This document shows positions 53,908-62,694 of a stretch of DNA of 64,000 bases, piece by piece. Numbering within the stretch: position 1 is the stretch's first letter; each line of letters opens with the position of its first letter. The position numbers and the translations under genes are program-made. A model generated the notes under the pieces. That model had not been told where the DNA came from. It ran no database searches and saw only the letters and a list, made by a program, of their open reading frames with translations. The DNA comes from Micromonospora sp. WMMA1363 (GTDB taxonomy: Bacteria > Actinomycetota > Actinomycetes > Mycobacteriales > Micromonosporaceae): the NCBI RefSeq assembly GCF_030345795.1, contig NZ_JAUALB010000001.1, positions 4,084,001 to 4,148,000 of the forward strand, given 5' to 3'.

Positions 53908-56130
53908 TCAGCCGACGACCGGCTCGTCCTGCTTCTCGCCCGATGCCCGCTCCGGTCGGACGGAGCGAAGCAGCACGCTGGCCACGTCGACCACCTCGAC
54001 CTCCTCGCTGGCACCCTTGCCGTTCACACCGTCGTTGAGCATCGTCGAGCAGAACGGGCAGCCGACCGCGACCGTCTTCGCGCCCGTGGCCATCGCCTCT
54101 TCGACGCGGTCCACGTTGATGCGCTTGCCGATCCGCTCCTCCATCCACATCCGGGCGCCGCCGGCGCCGCAGCAGAAGGAGCGCTCGCTGTTGCGCGGCA
54201 TCTCGATCAAGCCGCCGTCGCGGCCAGCGGCGTCCTCGGCACCGCCGAGAGCAGCGCCCAGCACCTCGCGAGGCGGGGCGAAGACCCGGTTGTGCCGGCC
54301 CAGGTAGCAGGGGTCGTGGTAGGTGACCCCACCGTCGACCGGCTGCACCGGGGTGAGTTTGCCGGTACTGACCAGGTGCGCCAGCAGTTGGGTGTGGTGC
54401 ACGACCTCGAACTCTCCGCCGAGCTGGCCGTACTCGTTGCCGAGTGTGTTGAAGCAGTGCGGGCAGGTCGCGACGATCTTCTTCCTGCTCTTCTCCCGAC
54501 CCTCGAACGCCTCGTTGAGCACCTCGACGTTCTGCTGGGCGAGCATCTGGAAGACGAACTCGTTGCCGATCCGGCGGGCCGGGTCGCCGGTGCAGGTCTC
54601 GCCCTCGCCGAGGATGGCGAAGGAGACGCCCGCCTCGTGTAGCAGCGTGGCGACCGCGCGGGTGGTCTTCTTGGCCCGGTCCTCGAAGGCGCCGGCGCAG
54701 CCGACCCAGAACAGATACTCGAAGTCCTCGGCCTCGCCGACCCGGGGCACCTCGAAGTCGAGACCCTTGGTCCAGTCCTCCCGGGTGTTCGGCGGGGCAC
54801 CCCACGGGTTGCCCTTGTTCTCCAGGTTGCGCAGCATCACGCCGGCTTCGGACGGGAAGCTGGACTCGATGAGCACCTGGTAGCGGCGCATGTCGACGAT
54901 GTGGTCGACATGCTCGATGTCGACCGGGCACTGTTCGACGCAGGCGCCACAGGTCGTACAGGACCAGAGCACGTCCGGGTCGATGACGCCGTTCTCCTCG
55001 GCGGTGCCGACCAGCGGATTCTCAGCCTCGGCGAGCGCCAGCACGTCGACGTGGGCGAGCTGCGCGGCGGTGGCCTTCTCCGCACCGGTCAGGTCCTTGC
55101 CGCCACCGGCCAGCAGGTACGGAGCCTTCGCGTACGCGTGGTCGCGCAGGCTGAGCACCAGCAGCTTCGGCGACAGCGGCTTGCCCGTGTTCCAGGCCGG
55201 GCACTGCGACTGGCAGCGGCCGCACTCGGTGCAGGTGCTGAAGTCCAGCAGGCCCTTCCAGGTGAACTGCTCGACCTGAGCGACGCCGAACTGGTCCTTC
55301 TCCGGGTCGGCCTCCTCGAAGTCGAGGGGCTTGCCCTCGCTCATCATCGGCCGCAGTGCCCCGAGGCCGGAGCCCTTTCGACCCGGGTCGCGTTTGAAGA
55401 AGATGTTGGGGAAGGCCAGAAAGCGGTGCCAGGCCACGCCCATGGTCACGTTCAGCGCGATCACGATGAGCCAGGTCATCGAAATCGTGATCTTGATTAG
55501 GGCGGCGACACTCACGCCGGCCGCCCAGTTCGGCAGCAGGCCGCCGACAGCGTGGCTGAGCGGGGCCGCCCAGACCGGATACTCGAAGTGGTCGGTGGCG
55601 ACCTTGAAGCCCCGGATGACGAAGCCCATGATCAGCACGGCGAGGATCACGGCCTCGACGAAGTAGCCCTGCCACATGGTGGAGCCGGTGAACCGCGACT
55701 TCCCGCCGGGCCGGGTCGGCCGGTTACGGAGGCGGATCGTGATCAGTAGCAGGATGCTGACCAGGCCGAGGATGCCGAGCCACTCGGTGACCAGGCCGTA
55801 GAGGACCCATCCGCCGACCAGCGGCAGCCCACCGGTGGGCGAGACGACCTCGAAGTACGCCTCCAGCACCAGCAGCGACAGCACGATGAAGCCGACCATC
55901 ACGAACCAGTGCGCGGCCCCCACCAGGCTCCACCGGAGCATCCGGGTGTGACCGGCGGTCTCAGCCAGCATGGTCTTCGTACGGGTGGCCAGGTCGGTGC
56001 GGCGGGACGGATCCGGCTGACCCTGCCGAACCACGGCCAGCATCTTCATGACCGCCCGCACGGCGAGCCACACCGCCACGGCGGTGATGGCGACCGCGAC
56101 GATCGTGGTGACGATCTGGACGCTGCCCAT
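53908..56130 (-). CDS. Membrane-anchored Fe-S oxidoreductase (Rv0338c-like)
   Basis: 740 aa. N-terminal membrane part with about six helices (QIVTTIVAVAITAVAVWLAV, HWFVMVGFIVLSLLVLEAYF, LGLVSILLLITIRL). Two 4Fe-4S clusters follow in CTECGRCQSQCPAWNTGKPL and CTTCGACVEQCPVDIEHVD. Two CCG domains typical of heterodisulfide reductase subunit B/GlpC come last: CPHCFNTLGNEY, HDPCYLGRHN, FCCGAGGARMWMEERIGKR and GCPFCSTMLND. The same fusion is found in M. tuberculosis as Rv0338c. It likely transfers electrons between the quinone pool and a soluble acceptor; the partner is unknown. ATG 56130 at the end of a 130-base gap. Confidence 0.92.
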   Translation of the reverse strand: MGSVQIVTTIVAVAITAVAVWLAVRAVMKMLAVVRQGQPDPSRRTDLATRTKTMLAETAGHTRMLRWSLVGAAHWFVMVGFIVLSLLVLEAYFEVVSPTGGLPLVGGWVLYGLVTEWLGILGLVSILLLITIRLRNRPTRPGGKSRFTGSTMWQGYFVEAVILAVLIMGFVIRGFKVATDHFEYPVWAAPLSHAVGGLLPNWAAGVSVAALIKITISMTWLIVIALNVTMGVAWHRFLAFPNIFFKRDPGRKGSGLGALRPMMSEGKPLDFEEADPEKDQFGVAQVEQFTWKGLLDFSTCTECGRCQSQCPAWNTGKPLSPKLLVLSLRDHAYAKAPYLLAGGGKDLTGAEKATAAQLAHVDVLALAEAENPLVGTAEENGVIDPDVLWSCTTCGACVEQCPVDIEHVDHIVDMRRYQVLIESSFPSEAGVMLRNLENKGNPWGAPPNTREDWTKGLDFEVPRVGEAEDFEYLFWVGCAGAFEDRAKKTTRAVATLLHEAGVSFAILGEGETCTGDPARRIGNEFVFQMLAQQNVEVLNEAFEGREKSRKKIVATCPHCFNTLGNEYGQLGGEFEVVHHTQLLAHLVSTGKLTPVQPVDGGVTYHDPCYLGRHNRVFAPPREVLGAALGGAEDAAGRDGGLIEMPRNSERSFCCGAGGARMWMEERIGKRINVDRVEEAMATGAKTVAVGCPFCSTMLNDGVNGKGASEEVEVVDVASVLLRSVRPERASGEKQDEPVVG

Positions 56131-56413
56131 CGAGTCGGCCTCCCGGTCTACTGCTGCGTCGCGGCTCCGCGGCCGGCCGGGTCAGGGCACGGTCGGTGCG
56201 TCACCGCTGCCGCGCCCTCGACCGGACCGGTCGATGACCTCGCTCCGCTCGGTCATGCAGTGCAGCCTACGCGCTAGGTTACCCAGCGGTAACGTGAGCC
56301 TTCTCGCATCCAGACCGCGCTGCCCTGCGCACACACCATAGGTCGCCCCGCCCGGTGCCGCCGGGCAGGGGGCGGGACCAGTGACGCGATTCCCGCCCGC
56401 ATGGTCGGAGCAG

Positions 56414-56455
56414 GCGGTGCTCAGCGCCAGCGCGGCGGTGCTCAGCGCCAGCGCG
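56414..56455. repeat. Perfect 21-bp tandem duplication at the crgA stop
   Basis: Two identical 21-base units (56414-56434 and 56435-56455). The crgA stop codon (56442-56444, minus) lies in the second; the first lies beyond the stop. A recent slippage event. Confidence 0.85.
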
Positions 56456-56705
56456 AGAGCAGGATCAGGGAGCCAACCATGGCACCGAAGCCCACCGCGA
56501 GGTTCCAGTAACCCCACGACATGACTGGGTACTCCTGGGCGGACAGGTAGTAGATCACCAGCCAGCCGATGCCGAGGACGATGAGCGAGACCGCCGAGAT
56601 CGGCAGCCACACCGGGCTAGGCTTACGCGTCGCCGCCGTCGCCGTCGGACGCACGTCCGATGGCGGGGTGTACACCTTCTTCTTGCGGACCTGAGACTTG
56701 GGCAC
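56442..56705 (-). CDS. crgA: Cell division protein CrgA
   Basis: 87 aa from GTG 56705 behind GGAGAG. Basic N-terminus MPKSQVRKKKVYTPPSDVRP, then two membrane helices (VWLPISAVSLIVLGIGWLVI and WNLAVGFGAMVGSLILLSRW), the CrgA layout. In actinobacteria CrgA links FtsZ, FtsQ and FtsI at septa and lies next to pknB, as here and in M. tuberculosis (Rv0011c). The stop lies in a 21-bp tandem duplication. Confidence 0.93.
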   Translation of the reverse strand: MPKSQVRKKKVYTPPSDVRPTATAATRKPSPVWLPISAVSLIVLGIGWLVIYYLSAQEYPVMSWGYWNLAVGFGAMVGSLILLSRWR

Positions 56706-56925
56706 GACGCTCTCCAGAGGGGGTGACGACCTCGTCCGGCCTGACAACCGGGCGCGAGGGCGACGGTCCTTGGCCAATAATGTTCGACAGCTAGCGTAGT
56801 CCCGAAGAACCGTCCAGGCCACGAAAGGGTCTGCTCCGACGTTCCCGACCCCCGAAAGAGGGACGGGTCGCGGTACCGGCGGCGTAGCCGGGACGAGCTG
56901 GCACGTGACGAGGGGAGGACACCCC

Positions 56926-57732
56926 GTGGAGTACACATCCGGCACCGCCTCCTGGCGGAAGGCGCTGCGACGGGCCGTCGCCGCGCTGCTGCGCCGCCCG
57001 CGGCAACGACGCCCCGGATGGTCGATCGGGGTGCCACTGATCGCCGCGACCGCCGGGTTGCTCATGACCACCACCGCCACCACGGCTGGCGGTACGACCC
57101 TGCGCGAGGACCGGCGACCCGAGCTCAGACAGCTGATCGAGGATCGCCGAGAGGACGTGGTCGCGCGCGAGGAACGGGCCGCCACGCTCCGAAGAGACGT
57201 CGAGGCGCGCACCGCCGCCCTGGCCGAGTCGGACGGGCCGGTCAACGAGCAGCAGGTCCGGGTGGGCGCGAACCGAGAGGCCGCCGGATTCACGGCGCTG
57301 AGCGGGCCAGGGCTGACGGTGGAGTTGAACGACGCGCCGTCACGCCGGACGGACAACCCCCTTCCAGGCGGGGTGACCAACGACGACCTGGTGGTCCACC
57401 AGAGCGACGTGCAGGCGGTGGTGAACGCGCTGTGGGCCGGAGGCGCGGAGGCCATGTCAATCATGGATGTCCGCGTACTCGCCACCAGCGCGGTACGCTG
57501 CGTAGGTAACACCCTGCTGCTACACGGCCGGGTGTACTCCCCTCCGTTCACGATCGTAGCGATCGGCGATCCCGCCGCCCTTCAGCGGGCCCTCGCCGAG
57601 TCTGAGGGAGTCCGGTTGTTCAGGGACCTGGCCGACACCTACCAGCTGGGTTACAAGGAGACCGTCGCCACCGTCACGGTCCCGGCGTTCGACGGTTCGA
57701 CCACGCTTCGCTCGGCGACGGTGCCCAGGTGA
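56926..57732 (+). CDS. DUF881 family protein (Rv0012-like)
   Basis: 268 aa from GTG 56926 behind GGGGAGGA. One N-terminal membrane helix ([20 protein letters not shown]), a coiled coil ([20 protein letters not shown]), and a DUF881 beta-alpha domain with [57 protein letters not shown] and [20 protein letters not shown]. Extracellular side. It sits between crgA and trpG as Rv0012 does in mycobacteria. Function unknown but tied to cell-division genes. The stop overlaps the sortase GTG. Confidence 0.9.
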   Translation: MEYTSGTASWRKALRRAVAALLRRPRQRRPGWSIGVPLIAATAGLLMTTTATTAGGTTLREDRRPELRQLIEDRREDVVAREERAATLRRDVEARTAALAESDGPVNEQQVRVGANREAAGFTALSGPGLTVELNDAPSRRTDNPLPGGVTNDDLVVHQSDVQAVVNALWAGGAEAMSIMDVRVLATSAVRCVGNTLLLHGRVYSPPFTIVAIGDPAALQRALAESEGVRLFRDLADTYQLGYKETVATVTVPAFDGSTTLRSATVPR

Positions 57733-59096
57733 CCAGGGCACCGGAGGGCTGGGACGGCCGGCACCGGGATCGCGGCGACGACCCCACGGCGTTCCTGCCG
57801 ACGGTCGACCGCCCGAACCTCCAGTCGTCGGCCCGGTCCGTGACCTCCCTGACCAGTCAGACCCGAGCCGACGGCCCGCCCGGCCGCGAGCCGGTGGCCG
57901 CTCCACGGGACCTGGACCCCACCCGAGCCGACGACCCACCCGGTCCACCGGATTCGCCCGCGCCGCCGCGCTGGGCAGTTCCGGCCGCACCGCCGCGCGA
58001 CCAAGTCGCCCCGACGGCGGTGACAGACGCCCCCACCGCGTTCATCCCGCCAGCGACTACGGGCCGGAGTACCAGCCGGAGGCCGCAAGCCGACCCGAAG
58101 CCGACGACCGACTCGGCGACGCGGAGTGCCGGGGCACCGCCGGCCGCTACTCAGCCGCCCCCCGGCGACCCGGGCGCCACAGCGCTCATCCCAGCGGTGT
58201 CCGGTCGTACGCCGCCCGCACCGGCGCTGGACTCGACCGCCCTGATGGGGGCGGTCCCCCGTCCGTCCCGTACGGAGGAGCCCGCCAGCGGGGCCGGTGA
58301 GTCGGAGCCGCCGCAGCCACGACGGGGTGAGCGGGTGGTCAAGCTGCGCCCGGAGCAGAGCGGCCTGGGCTACAAGAGCGTCTACTCGGAGCTGACCCGC
58401 CCGACGTTCGGCTCCCGCCTGCGCGCCGGCGTCCGGGTCGCCGGTGAGCTGCTCATCACTTTCGGCCTGGTGGTGCTTCTCTTCGCCGGGTACGAAATCT
58501 GGGGCAAGTCGGCCATCGTCGACGCCCACCAGAACGACCTCAGCCAGCAGCTCGCCGAAGCGTGGGAGCCCAGCGACGACCCGACCGTCTCACCGTCACC
58601 CAGGGCCTCCACCTCCACCCCCGCCAAGCCGCCGACCCCGGTGCAGGGCAGGCCGATCGCCGGTCTCTACATCCCGAAGCTCGACAAGAACTGGGTCGTC
58701 GTCGAGGGGATCGGCCAGAAGGACATCCGGTACGCCCCGGGCCACTACCCGTCGAGTGCACGGCCCGGCAAGGTCGGCAACTTCGCCGTCGCCGGGCACC
58801 GCAACCGTGCCACCTTCTGGCGCCTCGACGAGCTGGACGCCGGCGACGTGGTCGTCGTCGAGGACCGCGACAACTGGTACGTCTACCGGGTGACCCGCAG
58901 CCACGTCGTCAAGCCGACTCAGGTGGAGGTGGTGGCCCCCGTGCCGGGGAAGCCCGGTGCCCGGCCCACCACGGCAATGCTCACCCTCACGACGTGCAAC
59001 CCCAAGTTCGACAACTACGAGCGTCTGATCATCCACGCCACGCTGACCAGCACACAGGCAAAGTCGGCGGGGCGTCCGGCGGAGCTGGGGAACTGA
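57729..59096 (+). CDS. srtE: Class E sortase with long disordered N-terminus
   Basis: 455 aa. The first 220 residues are Pro/Ala/Thr/Asp-rich and cytoplasmic. One membrane helix near 238-260 ([20 protein letters not shown]). The sortase beta-barrel (about 310-450) has [20 protein letters not shown]357 in [16 protein letters not shown], catalytic C423 in [15 protein letters not shown] and the following Arg, so the His-Cys-Arg triad is complete. Class E enzymes attach LAxTG-type proteins to the wall; no substrate with that motif is seen in this window. GTG 57729 overlaps the DUF881 stop by four bases. Confidence 0.93.
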   Translation: MTRAPEGWDGRHRDRGDDPTAFLPTVDRPNLQSSARSVTSLTSQTRADGPPGREPVAAPRDLDPTRADDPPGPPDSPAPPRWAVPAAPPRDQVAPTAVTDAPTAFIPPATTGRSTSRRPQADPKPTTDSATRSAGAPPAATQPPPGDPGATALIPAVSGRTPPAPALDSTALMGAVPRPSRTEEPASGAGESEPPQPRRGERVVKLRPEQSGLGYKSVYSELTRPTFGSRLRAGVRVAGELLITFGLVVLLFAGYEIWGKSAIVDAHQNDLSQQLAEAWEPSDDPTVSPSPRASTSTPAKPPTPVQGRPIAGLYIPKLDKNWVVVEGIGQKDIRYAPGHYPSSARPGKVGNFAVAGHRNRATFWRLDELDAGDVVVVEDRDNWYVYRVTRSHVVKPTQVEVVAPVPGKPGARPTTAMLTLTTCNPKFDNYERLIIHATLTSTQAKSAGRPAELGN

Positions 59097-59101
59097 GGAC
59101 G

Positions 59102-59398
59102 ATGTACGCCTGGATTTGGCGGAAACTGCCGTTCGGTCTGCCGGGTAAGCTCGCTGGCAGCCTGCTGCTGCTCTCGGCCATGGTCGCGCTGCTCTGGTAC
59201 GTGGCCTTCCCCTGGGCCGAACCGCTGCTGCCGTTCGACGACGTACAGGTCACCCAGGAATCCGGCGTGCCCGGTGACCCGCTCCCCGGTGACCCGCCGC
59301 CCAGCGGCGGAGAGACGCCTGCGGGCGACGAGCACGACCTGCCGTACCGAACTGACGAGAACAACACCCCGCCACCCACGCCCTCACCGGAAGAGTGA
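59102..59398 (+). CDS. Small single-helix membrane protein, 98 aa
   Basis: ATG 59102 after a GGGGAACTGAGGA leader. Start MYAWIWRKLPFGLPGKLAGS, helix LLLLSAMVALLWYVAFPWAE, then a Pro/Gly/Asp/Glu-rich tail (GDPLPGDPPPSGGETPAGDE). It lies between the sortase and trpG by 5 and 3 bases, so it is part of the operon. Function unknown; wall-facing tail likely. Confidence 0.75.
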   Translation: MYAWIWRKLPFGLPGKLAGSLLLLSAMVALLWYVAFPWAEPLLPFDDVQVTQESGVPGDPLPGDPPPSGGETPAGDEHDLPYRTDENNTPPPTPSPEE

Positions 59399-59401
59399 CC
59401 C

Positions 59402-60052
59402 GTGCGCGTCCTGGTCATTGACAACTACGACTCGTTCGTCTTCAACCTCGTCCAGTATCTCGGCCAGCTCGGCGTGGAGTGCGAGGTACGCCGCAACGAT
59501 GAGATCGATGTCGCCGAGGTCGGGAAGACGGGCGCGGACGGCGTCCTCCTCTCTCCCGGACCGGGCAGCCCGGACCGCGCGGGCATCTGCCTGGACGTCA
59601 TCCGCGAGTACGCCGGCACGCTGCCCCTCTTCGGGGTCTGCCTCGGCCACCAGGCGATCGGGGAGGCGTTCGGTGCCACCGTCGCCCGAGCCCCCGAGCT
59701 GCTGCACGGCAAGACCTCCGAGGTGCGGCACCACGATGCCGGAGTGCTGGCCGGCCTGCCGAACCCGTTCACGGCGACCCGCTACCACTCGCTGGCGGTG
59801 CTGCCGGAGACGCTGCCCGCCGAGTTGGAGGTCACCGGCTGGACCGGTTCCGGCGTGGTGATGGCGATGCGGCACCGAACCCTGCCGATCGAGGGAGTCC
59901 AGTTCCATCCCGAGTCGGTGCTGACCGAGGGCGGCCACGTGATGCTCGCCAACTGGTTGGCGTCCTGCGGCTACACCGAGGCGCTGAAGCGCGCGCCCGA
60001 ACTCGCCGCCGAGGTCGACGTACGCCGCCGCGCCGCCTTCGGCTCCGGCTGA
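59402..60052 (+). CDS. trpG: Anthranilate/aminodeoxychorismate synthase glutamine amidotransferase subunit
   Basis: 216 aa. Class I glutamine amidotransferase: IDNYDSFVFNLVQYLGQLG, SPGPGSPDRAGI, nucleophile C80 in FGVCLGHQAIGEAFG and the His-Glu pair in QFHPESVL (H169). It supplies ammonia to TrpE or PabB. In mycobacteria the orthologue at this position (Rv0013) is named trpG and may serve both folate and Trp pathways. GTG 59402 lies 3 bases after the small membrane gene. Confidence 0.93.
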   Translation: MRVLVIDNYDSFVFNLVQYLGQLGVECEVRRNDEIDVAEVGKTGADGVLLSPGPGSPDRAGICLDVIREYAGTLPLFGVCLGHQAIGEAFGATVARAPELLHGKTSEVRHHDAGVLAGLPNPFTATRYHSLAVLPETLPAELEVTGWTGSGVVMAMRHRTLPIEGVQFHPESVLTEGGHVMLANWLASCGYTEALKRAPELAAEVDVRRRAAFGSG

Positions 60053-60077
60053 GGTCGCGAGCACACCAGAGCGACGG

Positions 60078-60809
60078 TCAGCCGCGCTCCTTCAGCGCGT
60101 CCCGGACGCCCTGGTCCGCGGGCGACCGGACCGCGGGCGGCCGACGTCGGACGGCGTCCCACGCCGCCTTGCCACTGGCCAGGTAGTCCCGGATGGACTT
60201 CTCGACGAACAGGCCGGGCCCACAGCCGGGGCAGCGTGCGATCACCCCGTCGGCGTCGACACCGAGATGTCGGCACAGCGTCACCGCCCGGGACACGTGC
60301 CAGGACTGCGTGACGATCAGGGCCCGCTCGACCCCGTACACGTCCCGGGCTCGGACGCAGCTGTCGTAGGTGTCGAGTCCGAACGGGTCGGCCACCACCC
60401 GGCCAGGCTCGACACCGAGCCGCACGGCGAGGTAGGCGGTCATCACCGCCGGCTCGTCACCCGACGTCCCGCCCCCGTCGCCGGACACCAGCAGCACCCG
60501 GGCCCGCCCGCTGTGTATCAGCTCGGCGGCGGTGTCCAGGCGGCCCGCCAGCCGGTCCCCCGGTTGCCGTCGGTCCGCAGCCACCTCGGTGCCGAGGACG
60601 ATCACGACGTCGGTGGCCGGCGCGTCGGCCTCGTCGTACACGTGACCGCGTGCGGCGCAGGTCGTCCACAACCAGGGCAGGCTGGTGCAGACCAGCGCGA
60701 CCGTCCCCAGCATCGCGACCCACACCAGGCGTCGCCGCCACCGGCCGGTCCACCCGGCTGGGCGCACTGCGTCGTCCGGCGGAGGTCTCCCGGGCCCTCC
60801 CACGCTCAC
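60078..60809 (-). CDS. YdcF/SanA-type DUF218 membrane protein
   Basis: About 243 aa. A membrane helix near the N-terminus (LVWVAMLGTVALVCTSLPWL), then a DUF218 domain: TDVVIVLGTEVAADRRQPGD, RLAGRLDTAAELIHSGRARV, LLVSGDGGG, DTYDSCVRARDVYGVERALI and SWHVSRAVTLCRHLGVDADG. SanA/YdcF proteins are linked to envelope permeability. The start is uncertain: GTG 60809 is chosen, but the frame opens to 60917 and would then overlap the end of pknB. No clear ribosome site. Confidence 0.75.
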   Translation of the reverse strand: MSVGGPGRPPPDDAVRPAGWTGRWRRRLVWVAMLGTVALVCTSLPWLWTTCAARGHVYDEADAPATDVVIVLGTEVAADRRQPGDRLAGRLDTAAELIHSGRARVLLVSGDGGGTSGDEPAVMTAYLAVRLGVEPGRVVADPFGLDTYDSCVRARDVYGVERALIVTQSWHVSRAVTLCRHLGVDADGVIARCPGCGPGLFVEKSIRDYLASGKAAWDAVRRRPPAVRSPADQGVRDALKERG

Positions 60810-60861
60810 CGGTCGAACGCGGTCGGCACCGCCCGTGCCCACCCCACCCGGCACGGGTCGG

Positions 60862-62694
60862 TCAGCCCTTCGGGAGCCGGATCGGCGGCGTGGTCGGGTC
60901 GGGCAAACCACCACCACCGCCGCCGGGGTTGGTCGGCGTGGCCGGCGGCGTGGGGGGCGGCTCCTGGGTCGGCTCCCGGGTCGGCTCCTGGGTCGGCTCC
61001 GGTTCCTCCTCGACCGTCACGGTGATGGTGACCGTCTTGCCCTTGACCAGCTCGGTGTTCGGACGTGGGTCCTGCCGCGTCACCTTGCCGGCCTCGCCCG
61101 GCGGGACCGGCTGTCCCTGCTCGATGTCGACCTTGTAGCCAGCGTCTCTCAGTTCGTCCCGCGCGTCCTCGACCGACTGGTCCACCACGTCCGGCACCTT
61201 GCCGACGTTGCCGCGGGACACCGTGAGGGTGACGTCGGCGCCTTCGTCTACTTTGCTGCCCTCGTCCGGCGACACCCGCAGGACGGTGCCCTCCCGCTCG
61301 GCGCTGTCGACGTCGGTGCGCTTGACCTTGAAACCCGCGTTTTCCAGCTGCCGCCTGGCGTTCTCGTAGGAAGTGCCGACCAGAGTGTCCGGGATCACCT
61401 TCGTCGCCGGGCCACCGCAGATCTGAACCCGGACGACCTGACTTGGTTGCAGCCGGGCGCCCGTACCTGGTTCCTGGCTGACCACCCGTCCCTTCTCGCA
61501 GTTGCTGCCGAAGACCTCCGTGCCGGTGTCCGGTGTCAGGTTGGCCTGCCGGATCGCCGCGAACGCCTGGGCCTGGGTCATCCCGGTGACCTCGGGAACG
61601 GCGACCTGATCGTCGCCCTGCTGGCTCTGCAACAGGGCGACGATCAAAGCGATCACCGCCAGCACGCCGAGTGCGGTGAAGGTAGCGATCAACCAGGATG
61701 ACGCCCGGCGCTGGCGCGGGTCGCCGACCCGGGCCGGGATCTGCTGGGTCTGCGGGACGCCCGGCGCAGACGCCGGGTAGCCGGCCCCGACCGGGGCGAG
61801 CTGGGTTGCCTCCTCCTCCTGGCGCATCACCGGGGTGGCCAGCACCGGCCGGCCGGCGGCGGCGCGGAGCAGGTCGGCACGCATCTCGCCGGCGCTCTGG
61901 TAGCGGTTCAGCGGGTTCTTCGACAGCGCCTTGAGCACGATCGCGTCGACCGCCGGGGAGACCTCCGGGTTGAGGTCGCTCGGCGTCGGCGGTGCCTCCC
62001 GTACGTGTTGGTACGCGACGCTGACCGGGCTGTCCCCGACGAACGGTGGGTGCCCGACGAGCAGCTCGAAGAGCACGCAGCCGGCGGCGTAGACGTCGGA
62101 ACGGGCGTCGACCGCCTCGCCCCGGGCCTGTTCGGGCGACAGATACTGCGCGGTGCCGATCACGGCGCTGGTCTGCGTCATCGTGGTGGCGCCGCTGGCC
62201 AGGGCCCGCGCGATACCGAAATCCATCACCTTGACCTGGCCGGTCTGGGTGAGCATCACGTTACCGGGCTTGATATCCCGGTGGATGATGCCGTGCCGGT
62301 GGCTGAACTCCAGCGCCGCGCACATGTCGGCGCAGATCTCCAGCGCCCGGCGCGGCTGGAGCCGGCCCTCGGCGCCCAGCACCTCCTTGAGGGTGCGCCC
62401 GTTGACGAACTCCATCACGATGAACGGCAGTGTCTCGCCCGTAGGCGCCTGTTCCTCGCCGGTGTCGTAGACGGCGACGATGGCCGGGTGGTTGAGAGAC
62501 GCGGCGTTCTGCGCCTCCCGGCGGAACCGCATCTGGAAGGTGGCGTCCCGGGCCAGGTCCGTCCGGAGCATCTTGACCGCGACGTCCCGACCGAGCCGCA
62601 GGTCACGACCGCGGTGCACCTCAGCCATGCCACCGTAGCCGAGCAGCTCGCCGACCTGGTACCTGCCACCGAGCAGGCGGGCCTGCGCTGTCAT
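60862..62694 (-). CDS. pknB: Ser/Thr protein kinase PknB with three PASTA repeats
   Basis: 610 aa. Kinase domain (about 9-275): glycine loop LLGYGGMAEVHRG, VAVKMLRTD, HRDIKPGNVML, DFGIARAL, GTAQYLSPEQARGE. A juxtamembrane region and one membrane helix (about 342-362, LIATFTALGVLAVIALIVAL) follow. The exterior has three PASTA domains (VPEVTGMTQAQAFAAIRQAN; VIPDTLVGTSYENARRQLEN; VPDVVDQSVEDARDELRDAG), fewer than the four in M. tuberculosis PknB. It senses muropeptides or lipid II and phosphorylates division and wall proteins. ATG 62694 overlaps the pknA stop (ATGA). Confidence 0.95.
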   Translation of the reverse strand: MTAQARLLGGRYQVGELLGYGGMAEVHRGRDLRLGRDVAVKMLRTDLARDATFQMRFRREAQNAASLNHPAIVAVYDTGEEQAPTGETLPFIVMEFVNGRTLKEVLGAEGRLQPRRALEICADMCAALEFSHRHGIIHRDIKPGNVMLTQTGQVKVMDFGIARALASGATTMTQTSAVIGTAQYLSPEQARGEAVDARSDVYAAGCVLFELLVGHPPFVGDSPVSVAYQHVREAPPTPSDLNPEVSPAVDAIVLKALSKNPLNRYQSAGEMRADLLRAAAGRPVLATPVMRQEEEATQLAPVGAGYPASAPGVPQTQQIPARVGDPRQRRASSWLIATFTALGVLAVIALIVALLQSQQGDDQVAVPEVTGMTQAQAFAAIRQANLTPDTGTEVFGSNCEKGRVVSQEPGTGARLQPSQVVRVQICGGPATKVIPDTLVGTSYENARRQLENAGFKVKRTDVDSAEREGTVLRVSPDEGSKVDEGADVTLTVSRGNVGKVPDVVDQSVEDARDELRDAGYKVDIEQGQPVPPGEAGKVTRQDPRPNTELVKGKTVTITVTVEEEPEPTQEPTREPTQEPPPTPPATPTNPGGGGGGLPDPTTPPIRLPKG

